Position numbers and translations under genes: made by a program
In this document: positions 11,317 to 21,677 of the stretch, one piece after another
How the letters are laid out: each line of letters begins with the position of its first letter
Numbering within the stretch: position 1 is the stretch's first letter
The notes under the pieces: model-generated
Seen by the model: the letters and a program-made list of their open reading frames with translations, nothing else
Databases searched by the model: none
Told to the model about the DNA's origin: nothing
Source of the DNA: Erythrobacter ani
GTDB taxonomy: Bacteria; Pseudomonadota; Alphaproteobacteria; Sphingomonadales; Sphingomonadaceae
Direction: 5' to 3'
NCBI RefSeq assembly: GCF_019204025.1
Contig: NZ_JAGSPB010000002.1
Coordinates: 868,001 to 932,000, forward strand
DNA length: 64,000 nucleotides

Positions 11317-13290
11317 TTATGCTGGCGATTGACCGCCGACCTTGCGCGCGTCGCCTTCACGCTCCTGTGCCAGCAGCATCGCGGCCAGGTAATCCGGCAC
11401 TGCACGGCTGAAATAATACCCCTGGCCAAGTGTACACCCCGCCTCGCGAACTGCCTTGACCTGTTCAAGGGTTTCGAGACCCTCCGCGACGATCTCCATC
11501 TCGAGCGTCGAGCCCATTTCTGCCACGGCACGGATGATCGCATCGCTTTTGCGTCCCACATTTTTGCCGGACACGAAGCTGCGGTCGACCTTGATCTTGT
11601 TGAACGGATAATTGTTGATGTAGCCGAGCGAGGAATAGCCAGTGCCGAAATCGTCGAGCGCGAACTTCACGCCTATCGCCGACAGTTCCTGGATGAAATT
11701 AGCGGTCGAATGGTTGTCCTCGATAAATAGACTCTCGGTCACCTCCAGTTCCAGGCGATGAGGATCGAGGCCGGCCTCGCGCAGCGCGTTTCTGATCCCG
11801 AGCGCCGCGCCAGGTGCGCGGATCTGCAACGGGGATAGGTTCACGGCGACGGTAATGTCTTCGGGCCATTGCGCAGCGATGCGAGCAGCCTGCGCGGTAA
11901 TCCAGTTGCCGAGCGTTACGATCACGCCGGTTTCCTCGGCGACGGGAATGAATTCGTCGGGAGCAAGCTCACCCTTTTCGGGATGGAACCAGCGGATCAG
12001 CGCCTCGAACGCTCTGATCCGACCTGTTTCCAGATCGACGATCGGCTGGAAGAAAATCGACAGTTCGTCTCGCTGCAGCGCTGTGCGCAGCTCATCTTCG
12101 ATCTCCCGGCGGCGGACCAGATCACGGGTCATCGATTTATCGAAAAATCGTGTCTGACCGCGGCCCCCGATTTTGGCGTGATAGAGGGCAAGGTCGGCGC
12201 ATTGCATCAGCGTATCGCTGTCGGCACCGTCCTCCGGTAGCAGCGCGACCCCTAGCGACGCTCGCACTTCTAGCCGGTCGCCATCGATGCGGAAGGGACG
12301 CATGATTTCGAAATGGATCTCGCTCGCGAGCCGCTCGGCGTCCTTGCGGTCCGCAACCGGTGTAGAGACGACGAATTCATCGCCGCCGAAGCGGGATACG
12401 GTCGCGTCCTGCGGGCAAACTTGCCTGAGCCGCCGCGCGACTTCGCTCAAGACCCGGTCGCCTACGGGGTGGCCCAGCAGGTCGTTGACCTCCTTGAAAC
12501 GGTCGAGGTCGATCCAGAAGAGTGCAAGATTGCTGTCATCCTCGATCGTCATCATGGTTTCGACCATCGCGTGGTTGAGTCCTGCGCGGTTGGCGAGCCC
12601 GGTGACGACGTCGGTTCGGGCAAGGAGCTTCATTTTCTCGGCCAACCTTGCGCTGGTTTCGGCCGAGGAAATCGAATCTCTCAGCACCTTGAAAATGTTC
12701 AGCGTGATCGAAGTCATCGCCGGAAGCAGTAAAGCCATCGTGAAAAACAGGGTCGTGTAGGCGAGCGTCGCCATCGCCAGAGCGACAATCATGATGGGCA
12801 AGCAAACAAGGGTAAGCTGTCCGATCGCTATGCTTGGCCGGCCGGCATTCCTCGCTGCTACGGCGACGCCGTAGCACACCGCGTTCGCAACCAGCAGCAC
12901 TTGCACTTCGGCGCTTGCGCCAAGCCATATCGAAAGCGCGGCTATTCCCCCGATAGCAAGCGCATAGCTGAAAGCACCGACTTCATAGATGAGTTCAAGC
13001 GTTTGCGTGCTCGTTCTCTTGGAGTCCGGCGACAGACCAAGGGCCGCGGCAACACGCATGACCGCAACGATGGTCAGCACCATGCTGCCAATCCAAAGCT
13101 CAGGAAAACCCGTGAGCCATGCGGCAACTGCAGTCGCGGCAATCCCGTTGAGCGCACCGACGGTGAGGCTCCCGGGCTGGGTGTAAAGGGTGGTGACGAG
13201 CAGGCGGCGCACGCGGGCGGACAATTTGTCCGACCGATCACGCTCAAGGCGCATGTTGCGAATTTTCGCCAGTGTGCTCAACACTTTCAT
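11317..13290 (-). CDS. Membrane-bound GGDEF-EAL cyclic-di-GMP enzyme
   Basis: 657 aa. The N-terminal 205 residues contain about five to six hydrophobic segments (MASE-like sensor). They are followed by a diguanylate cyclase domain with intact GGDEF (302-306) and a phosphodiesterase domain with intact EAL (429-431), DDFGTGYSSL and EGLE motifs. Both activities are therefore possible. The RxxD inhibitory site normally five residues before GGDEF is missing. The ATG at 13290 is used; a TTG precedes it directly. It should control local c-di-GMP (motility or biofilm); the signal sensed is unknown. Confidence 0.92.
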   Translation of the reverse strand: MKVLSTLAKIRNMRLERDRSDKLSARVRRLLVTTLYTQPGSLTVGALNGIAATAVAAWLTGFPELWIGSMVLTIVAVMRVAAALGLSPDSKRTSTQTLELIYEVGAFSYALAIGGIAALSIWLGASAEVQVLLVANAVCYGVAVAARNAGRPSIAIGQLTLVCLPIMIVALAMATLAYTTLFFTMALLLPAMTSITLNIFKVLRDSISSAETSARLAEKMKLLARTDVVTGLANRAGLNHAMVETMMTIEDDSNLALFWIDLDRFKEVNDLLGHPVGDRVLSEVARRLRQVCPQDATVSRFGGDEFVVSTPVADRKDAERLASEIHFEIMRPFRIDGDRLEVRASLGVALLPEDGADSDTLMQCADLALYHAKIGGRGQTRFFDKSMTRDLVRRREIEDELRTALQRDELSIFFQPIVDLETGRIRAFEALIRWFHPEKGELAPDEFIPVAEETGVIVTLGNWITAQAARIAAQWPEDITVAVNLSPLQIRAPGAALGIRNALREAGLDPHRLELEVTESLFIEDNHSTANFIQELSAIGVKFALDDFGTGYSSLGYINNYPFNKIKVDRSFVSGKNVGRKSDAIIRAVAEMGSTLEMEIVAEGLETLEQVKAVREAGCTLGQGYYFSRAVPDYLAAMLLAQEREGDARKVGGQSPA

Positions 13291-13398
13291 CAAGAACTGG
13301 CTTAATGCAGAGAGGTCAAGCTCAGGTTAACGCTGTGCTTACCGAGTTTTTCGATATCATTCCGAGGTTTAGCCTCGCTATCATGATATTCGCGAGTT

Positions 13399-13725
13399 TC
13401 AGGAAAGCTCGGTGATCCGCATTCGGCCGTCTGCCTCTGCTGCGAGGCGTCTGTCGAGAGCGCGCGTGATCTTCAGCCACCAATCGTAAGCATTTCTGTC
13501 ACCGCGAAAAAAGGCTTCCTCTGCGTGTTCGCGCGCGGCCCTCGCTGCACCCAAGCCATGCACGGCAAAATGACGCAGCGCAGCGCGCATCACTTCGTCG
13601 GCCTCCGCGGTGTCACCATTGTCGTTGGCCACGTGTTCGACGGCTCGGCGCGCCATCGCGCGCGCAATCGGCGAACAAGCCGGAGAACGCCCCAGCGTTT
13701 TTGGAGCGGCGAATCGGATCGACAT
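13399..13725 (-). CDS. Conserved small protein of unknown function
   Basis: 108 aa, helical, Ala/Arg-rich, no signal peptide. The N-terminal part (MSIRFAAPKTLGRSPACSPIA) followed by a long helix pattern resembles hypothetical proteins I associate with related sphingomonads. The open frame extends 43 codons further upstream, but that part does not look protein-like, and MSIRF is the natural start. It is transcribed divergently from the ABC importer operon. Function unknown. Confidence 0.6.
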   Translation of the reverse strand: MSIRFAAPKTLGRSPACSPIARAMARRAVEHVANDNGDTAEADEVMRAALRHFAVHGLGAARAAREHAEEAFFRGDRNAYDWWLKITRALDRRLAAEADGRMRITELS

Positions 13726-14051
13726 ATAGAGTATCAACCAGTTAGGGGCGCGGATAAATCCTGGCTTGTCAGCCTTTCGCCGCTTGGCAAGCGAGGGCTG
13801 TGGATCAAGAATGCGCTTTGTGCGGTACAGGAATTTTCCAATAAATGCCGTCACTTAAGGCTTGGTTCTATGACAAGGTTTCCGCCATATTAACTCATGG
13901 AACAGGCCGCGAAGTCACGCCGTTGCTGCTTACGCGGACCGGCTATGCAACACCGCACCAAGCCGATCCTTTCGAACTCATGGAGAGCGCGCCGTCGTGC
14001 GCGACCGCTTGCCCAAGGCGGCGAGCGGTCCTATCGCGGCGCCGAGGGGTC
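13726..14051. other. Divergent intergenic region, promoters expected
   Basis: 326 bp between two outward-facing genes. It must hold promoters for both, but no clear -35/-10 pair could be singled out. It was inspected for a cobalamin riboswitch because of the importer downstream; no B12-box-like sequence was seen. Confidence 0.4.
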
Positions 14052-14918
14052 ATGCCGCTGAAACTGTCTGCTTTTCTTGCCGGGTCTTTCCGCTGGTTGG
14101 CCGCCTCCGCGGCAACGCTCGCGCTCGCCGCGTGCAGCGCGCCTGCCACGCGTGAAACCGAGACAAGCCGCCTTCCAACCATCGTCAGCCTCAATCCGTG
14201 CCTGGATGCTATCCTGGTCGAAGTGGCGGACCCCCGGCAGGTTCTTGCGCTATCGCATTACAGCCGTGATCCCGCATCGAGTTCGCTTCCGCCGGCAGTC
14301 GCCGCGCGATATCGTTTTACCGGCGGAACCGCCGAGGAAGTGCTCGCGCTGGAACCCGATATTGTCCTTGCATCGACGTTCATTGCGCCGACGACCCGTT
14401 CCGCCTTCGAGCGGTTGGGACTGCGCGTCGAAACCTTCGGCAGCCCGGCAAGCGTCGAAGACAGCTACGCGCAAATCGAGCGCTTGGCGGACCTTACCAA
14501 TGGCAGTGCTGACGATCTTATCGCCAGGATCGACACGGCAATTGGCGAACTGGCAGAAATGCGCGCCGTTTACGGCGACGTGGATGCGCTGCTGTGGCAG
14601 TCGGGCCAGATTGTCGCAGGCGAAAACGCATTGGTGACGACGGTACTCGAACATGCCGGCTTCAGCCGGAGCGAAGACGCTACGCGGCTGGGGCAAGGCG
14701 ATTATGTGTCGCTTGAGCGCCTTCTCGCCGACCCGCCCGACATGGTTCTGGTCGCCGGACAAAGTGCGGGTCAGCTCCATCCAGCATTGGATACCCTTGA
14801 GAACACGCAGATCGCGCCGCTCGATCCGACCCTGTTCTATTGCGGTGGTCCCTCGCTGATCGCGCTTGCCGAGCGGCTCGGACAGCTTCGCACCTCTGTT
14901 TCCGGCGAGGCTCCGTGA
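14052..14918 (+). CDS. ABC importer substrate-binding lipoprotein (BtuF-like)
   Basis: 288 aa. The signal sequence ends in a lipobox (LALAAC), so it should be anchored to a membrane. The rest has the BtuF/FhuD fold pattern: IVSLNPCLDAIL near the start, EEVLALEPDIVLAS, and a helical backbone linking two lobes. It captures a corrinoid or ferric chelate for the permease. The frame is open 69 codons further upstream, but M14052 has a GAGGGG site and starts the signal peptide. The stop overlaps the permease start (GTGA). Which ligand it binds cannot be decided. Confidence 0.88.
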   Translation: MPLKLSAFLAGSFRWLAASAATLALAACSAPATRETETSRLPTIVSLNPCLDAILVEVADPRQVLALSHYSRDPASSSLPPAVAARYRFTGGTAEEVLALEPDIVLASTFIAPTTRSAFERLGLRVETFGSPASVEDSYAQIERLADLTNGSADDLIARIDTAIGELAEMRAVYGDVDALLWQSGQIVAGENALVTTVLEHAGFSRSEDATRLGQGDYVSLERLLADPPDMVLVAGQSAGQLHPALDTLENTQIAPLDPTLFYCGGPSLIALAERLGQLRTSVSGEAP

Positions 14919-15895
14919 ACCGCGCGGGTGTGATCTTCGGGCTTCTGCTCACGGTGCTTGTTCCGCTGTCTCTGCTCGCGGGAAGGGTCTGGATCGATCC
15001 GGCGGCGACGCCCAACGCGGCAATTATCCTGATGGAGCTTCGATTGCCGCGCGCGATGCTTGCGATTGCGGTTGGTGCGGGGCTGGGCGCGGCTGGCGCG
15101 GCGATGCAGGGTTACCTCCGCAACCCGCTCGCCGATCCGGGTCTCTTCGGGATCGCTCCAATGGCGGCTCTCGGCGCAGTGGCGAGTTTCTGGTTCGGCG
15201 CGCTGCTTCCGCCTGCGATCGCGGCGTGGAGCCTTCCCGTCTTCGCCCTTGTCGGGGCCGCGCTCGCAATGGCGCTGCTCGCGCTGATCGCAGGTCGCAC
15301 CTCCTCGGGCGCAGGAGGCGGGATCGCGCTGTTCACCCTGGCGGGGTTGATGATCGCAAGCCTTGCCGGATCGCTGACTGCGCTGGCGATTACGCTGGCG
15401 CCCAATCCTTTCGCGCTCAGCGAAATCGTACTCTGGCTCAACGGCGCGTTGACCGACCGATCCTGGCGAGAGGTTGCGATAGCAGCGCCGCTTACCGCGG
15501 CCGGGATCGCGGTACTCATGCTTGCGTCCCGTTCGCTCGACGCATTGACCCTCGGCGAGGATGCGGCGCATTCACTGGGTGTAAACCCGCGGCAATTGCT
15601 TGGCCTGCTGGTCATCGGTGTAGGGCTGACCGTGGGTGCAGGGGTTGCCGTCGCAGGGATCATCGGTTTTGTCGGCCTCATCGTTCCGCATCTGGTTCGC
15701 CCCTTCACCGACCGCCTGCCATCCAGCCTGATCGTGCCGAGCGCTCTCGCAGGCGGGTGCCTTGTCCTGATCGCCGACAGCGCCGTGCGGGTGCTGCCTC
15801 TGATCACTGAACTGAGGCTCGGAATTGCGTTGTCGCTCATCGGGGCCCCGTTCTTCCTGTGGCTTCTGTTGCGCATGAGGAGCGGGCGACTGTGA
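14915..15895 (+). CDS. FecCD/BtuC-family ABC permease
   Basis: 326-aa polytopic inner-membrane protein with about nine to ten hydrophobic helices. It contains family signatures LRLPRAMLAIAVGAGLGAAG and GEDAAHSLGV, the cytoplasmic loop contacting the ATPase, and the GIIGFVGLIVPHLVR motif. Translation starts at the GTG that overlaps the stop of the binding protein (GTGA). It ends with the same GTGA overlap to the ATPase gene. It moves the corrinoid or siderophore-type ligand into the cytoplasm. Confidence 0.92.
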   Translation: MNRAGVIFGLLLTVLVPLSLLAGRVWIDPAATPNAAIILMELRLPRAMLAIAVGAGLGAAGAAMQGYLRNPLADPGLFGIAPMAALGAVASFWFGALLPPAIAAWSLPVFALVGAALAMALLALIAGRTSSGAGGGIALFTLAGLMIASLAGSLTALAITLAPNPFALSEIVLWLNGALTDRSWREVAIAAPLTAAGIAVLMLASRSLDALTLGEDAAHSLGVNPRQLLGLLVIGVGLTVGAGVAVAGIIGFVGLIVPHLVRPFTDRLPSSLIVPSALAGGCLVLIADSAVRVLPLITELRLGIALSLIGAPFFLWLLLRMRSGRL

Positions 15896-16635
15896 CGCTG
15901 GTTGCAACCGATCTGACACTGGAGCGCGGCGGCAAGCGCGTTCTGGAGAATGTGCGCGCGGATCTTGCGCCGGGCACGATAACCGCGATCGTGGGTCCGA
16001 ACGGGGCAGGCAAATCGAGCCTGCTGCTGGCGCTGACGGGTCTGATTGAACCCGTCTCTGGCCATGTCGAGCTCGACGACCATCGATTGGACGCCATGTC
16101 GCCGGCTGACCGCGCAAAAGCTCTCGGCTTCCTGCCGCAACATGCTGAAATCGCGTGGGATGTTGCGGTGGAAAATGTCGTCGCGCTCGGACGATTGCCG
16201 CACCGCGATCGAGGTTCGGCCGCAATCGAAGCGGCGATCGATGAACTGGAGCTTCAGCCGCTTCGCCATCGGCCTGCCAGTCAACTTTCGGGAGGCGAGC
16301 GTGCGCGTGTGCTGCTGGCGCGGGTCCTGGCAGGCGAACCGCGGTGGATCCTGGCCGATGAGCCGCTCGCCGCGCTCGATCTCGCCCATCAGCTTAATCT
16401 CGTCTCAAACCTCAAGCAGCGCGCTCGCGCAGGACAGGGTGTCGTTATCGTCCTTCACGATCTCGCACTGGCGATGAACCACGCCGACCGCGCCATTGTT
16501 CTGCATGAAGGAAGACTTGCAGCCAGCGGTGCCGTTGAGGGCGCGTTGTCGCAAGAAATGATCCGCCGCTGCTGGGGCGTCGAGGCGAAATGGATCGGAG
16601 ATGAGGGGCACCGGGCTCTCACGCTGGAAGCATAG
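15892..16635 (+). CDS. ABC importer ATPase (BtuD/FecE-like)
   Basis: 247-aa nucleotide-binding subunit. Walker A GPNGAGKSS, signature LSGGERARV, Walker B WILADEP and the H-loop VLHDLAL are all present. The GTG start overlaps the permease stop. It is the last gene of the three-gene importer. The convergent lysozyme terminator follows 18 bp after its stop. No outer-membrane receptor gene is in the window. Confidence 0.92.
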   Translation: MTLVATDLTLERGGKRVLENVRADLAPGTITAIVGPNGAGKSSLLLALTGLIEPVSGHVELDDHRLDAMSPADRAKALGFLPQHAEIAWDVAVENVVALGRLPHRDRGSAAIEAAIDELELQPLRHRPASQLSGGERARVLLARVLAGEPRWILADEPLAALDLAHQLNLVSNLKQRARAGQGVVIVLHDLALAMNHADRAIVLHEGRLAASGAVEGALSQEMIRRCWGVEAKWIGDEGHRALTLEA

Positions 16636-16647
16636 CACCGCGCACAC

Positions 16648-16692
16648 GAAAAAGACGCGCCGTTCCGGGGAGTGGGAGGGAACGACGCGTCT
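16648..16692 (-). terminator. Rho-independent terminator of the lysozyme gene
   Basis: A long hairpin pairs AGACGCG (16653-16659) with CGCGTCT (16686-16692) and CGTTCC with GGAACG inside it, with one mismatch. Read on the minus strand it is followed by TTTTTCG. It lies between convergent genes and may also slow transcription from the ABC operon. Confidence 0.75.
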
Positions 16693-16839
16693 AGTTGTCT
16701 CTTAAGCTACCGGTACGGCGACCCTTTGGTGCGACCCGAAAGGCGTCCTGGCAATGCTTGCTCAGAGGCCTCCGAATGTACGGTTTCCGGCCGCATGCGG
16801 AACTTCAGAATTCCTGTAGGGCTCACCGGGGAGAACCGG

Positions 16840-17466
16840 TTAAACTTCGCGCGGGTCGCGATAATCGCTTGCCATGAAAATACGCTGACGGCGTTCGCTC
16901 CGATAGACGAGGCCGCTTGCGACCCTGTTGCCTGCTGTGGTGTAATTCAGCTCTTCGGCGATTCGATCATAATCAGCCGCCGCAATCGCGCGATTGAGTC
17001 GGGGGCTTTCGCTTTCGGACAGATTGCCTTCGCCGACATTGAACGCGAGATCGACGAGCGCATCGAATTCGTGCTGGTTGATTGCCAAATCGCCGATCAG
17101 TCGCTGAACAACTTCTTCTGCCTTGCCGATATCGGTTTCCAGCAATTGAAGCGCCCGTTCATGTGAAATGGTGTCGCCCATGCCCAGATTGTCTTCCGGA
17201 AGCACTAGGTGCCCCACGCCCACCGTCGGATACCCTGCGACGTCGCGGTAGACATCATAGCGGACACCTTCTTCCTCTATCATCGCCTCTATCAGTTGAT
17301 CGCTCGCGGTAAGGTCGCTTGCATCACGCCGCTCTGCCGGGTCGATCAGATCATAACCCGCACCATCCTGCGTCCCGCCAACCTGCGATTGAGCAGAGAT
17401 TGGCACTGCGCTGATCGCCAACTGCGAGGTTCCCGAAAGCGCGACTGCACTGACGCCGAGCGCCAT
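16840..17466 (-). CDS. T4-type lysozyme (GH24), first-ATG version
   Basis: 208 aa from the first ATG. The catalytic triad of phage-T4-type lysozymes is exact: E66, D75 and T81 (E-x8-D-x5-T) in the EGVRYDVYRD...PTVGVGH region, so muramidase activity is likely. A hydrophobic segment right after the ATG could be a membrane anchor or signal. The frame has no stop for another 95 codons upstream, and the ATG has no ribosome site, so this is probably an internal methionine (see the next entry). No phage genes lie nearby; the protein looks like a resident cell-wall enzyme. Confidence 0.85.
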   Translation of the reverse strand: MALGVSAVALSGTSQLAISAVPISAQSQVGGTQDGAGYDLIDPAERRDASDLTASDQLIEAMIEEEGVRYDVYRDVAGYPTVGVGHLVLPEDNLGMGDTISHERALQLLETDIGKAEEVVQRLIGDLAINQHEFDALVDLAFNVGEGNLSESESPRLNRAIAAADYDRIAEELNYTTAGNRVASGLVYRSERRQRIFMASDYRDPREV

Positions 17467-17751
17467 GGCCGTCCGTTTGCGTTTCCGTTTTGGTGTACGG
17501 CTCGAACGTGCAGCTGTAAGATGTTGCGTGGCGACATGAGCCGTCCGGCTCCTGGCGCGGCGCTTGGCCCAGCGTTCGCGAAAGTGCTTCAGGAACCGTC
17601 TCTTGCGCAGGCGCCTGGCGTTATCGCCGTCGAGATTGAGTTGCTGCTTCGAGGAGGCAGTTCGCGCTGTAGGCGTTCTCTTCGAGACAGGGTTGGGTGA
17701 TTTTGAAAGGGGGCGTACTTGTGTGTTGGTATTGCCGGTTTGGATTGTCAG
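17467..17751 (-). other. Open N-terminal extension of the lysozyme, non-ATG start
   Basis: The lysozyme frame continues upstream without a stop to 17763 and encodes a strongly basic, Arg/Lys-rich, helix-forming segment typical of a cytoplasmic N-terminus before a membrane anchor (for example LRKRRFLKHFRERW and KRKRKR). The frame contains no ATG, GTG or TTG. AAGGAG (17754-17759 on the minus strand) is followed after 2 nt by CTG (17749-17751) and after 8 nt by ATC (17743-17745). So the gene starts at a rare codon, or its ATG was changed to ATC. Confidence 0.55.
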
Positions 17752-18013
17752 TTCTCCTTGGAGTCACCGACGTTCTGCATAAGCGTTTCAAACAATACCT
17801 ATGATGCCGATCGGCGCTCGATCATTTCCAGATTTCCGATGCAACGAAGAATAACGTGATGCATGAGGCGAAAATCTATTTATTTTCAGTTCACTATATC
17901 AACGGCTGAGGCGCGTCTCAAGGTCCACGCTTCATCGCCCATGGGGCACGGTCCAGGCCGAACCGCCCCGATGCACAGGTCAGGAATTGTCGGGCTGTAC
18001 GCTGATATCAGCG

Positions 18014-18337
18014 TTAGCAGTATCGATAATCGCCGTTCTGACAGCGCCGCACGGCTTCGCGCCAACTGGCCATCTTGCGGTCATACGCGTCCAATTCGGC
18101 CTGGTGATTGCGGGTCGCTTCCCAGCCTTTCGCATATTCCGCATCGCGGCGCTTGACATAGCGCGCCTGTTCCCGGTTCAGCCGGCGGATCTCCGCCTTG
18201 TCACGAGCGAGCTCTTCGGCGCTGAGGTTGCCTTTGCCACAATCATCAGGATTGCACCCGCTGGCGCCTAGTGGCGCGCCGAATGCGGAAACACCCAGTG
18301 TAAGGCTGGCTGCGGCTGACAACAAAATACGGTGCAT
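18014..18337 (-). CDS. Small secreted Cys-containing protein
   Basis: 107 aa. A signal peptide of about 20-25 residues (MHRILLSAAASLTLG...) precedes a short CNPDDCGKG pair of cysteines and a long charged helix rich in Arg, Glu and Lys, ending RRCQNGDYRYC. The start at 18337 has a GAGGGGA site six bases upstream; the ATG five codons earlier would overlap that site. Family and function are not recognised. It probably sits in the periplasm. Confidence 0.65.
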   Translation of the reverse strand: MHRILLSAAASLTLGVSAFGAPLGASGCNPDDCGKGNLSAEELARDKAEIRRLNREQARYVKRRDAEYAKGWEATRNHQAELDAYDRKMASWREAVRRCQNGDYRYC

Positions 18338-18672
18338 GGCGGGTCCCCTCATTCAAACTCACGAAAATCGAATCTTCCCACCACCGCACAGTCTAGCTGC
18401 AACCTTTAACGTTTTCTCTAATTTCTCAGTCTCTTCACCGTGTGCTGGGCGCGGCTGGGCGCAGGAAGCAGCGACGGTCCTGCAACGCAAGTGCCTTCAG
18501 GTGATTAAGACGGGCACCGCTCGGAGACTGGCGCGTTGAAATATTGCACCGCGCGAACCATGTCGTGGACCATTGGCATCGCTTTTGCCAAAGCGCCTTT
18601 ACATCTGCGAACATTTCAGGAACAAACCGTTTTCATGTCCCTCATCACAATCTCGATGCATAGGTTCCCTGT
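18338..18672. other. Intergenic region between secreted protein gene and uvrA
   Basis: 335 bp separating two divergent genes. The only site I can support is the LexA box at 18609-18623. The remaining sequence shows no gene and no strong hairpin followed by a T-run. Confidence 0.5.
18609..18623 (+). promoter_or_regulatory. LexA (SOS) box of uvrA
   Basis: GAAC-N7-GAAC (spacer ATTTCAG) matches the alphaproteobacterial LexA operator exactly. It lies 50 bp upstream of the uvrA ATG, where a repressor would cover the promoter. uvrA is a known SOS gene, and the same motif type precedes recA in this window. Confidence 0.8.
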
Positions 18673-21600
<2,928 letters not shown>

Positions 21601-21611
21601 GGTGTAAATTG

Positions 21612-21659
21612 ACGTTTAGATTTCACCGATTGACAACGTGAAATCTAAACGTATATAAG
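21612..21659 (+). promoter_or_regulatory. Promoter embedded in a 15-bp inverted repeat
   Basis: ACGTTTAGATTTCAC (21612-21626) and its exact complement GTGAAATCTAAACGT (21638-21652) flank an 11-bp centre. A consensus -35 TTGACA (21630-21635) lies in the centre. The -10 (TATATA or TATAAG, 21652-21659) touches the right arm, with a 16-18 bp spacing. A dimeric repressor on the arms would cover the promoter. The best candidate is the Xre-type protein encoded in the operon. Confidence 0.75.
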
Positions 21660-21677
21660 CTCCATACGGAGGTCCCG

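Noticed and set aside
13845-14051. 69-codon N-terminal extension of the BtuF-like protein
   Set aside because: It would put a signal peptide in the middle of the protein; the ATG at 14052 has a ribosome site and starts the lipoprotein signal.
13726-14051. Cobalamin riboswitch before the importer operon
   Set aside because: No B12-box-like sequence or matching stem arrangement was found by eye.
16840-17466. Prophage remnant around the T4-type lysozyme
   Set aside because: No holin, spanin, structural or integrase genes are nearby, and the basic anchored N-terminus suggests a resident envelope enzyme.
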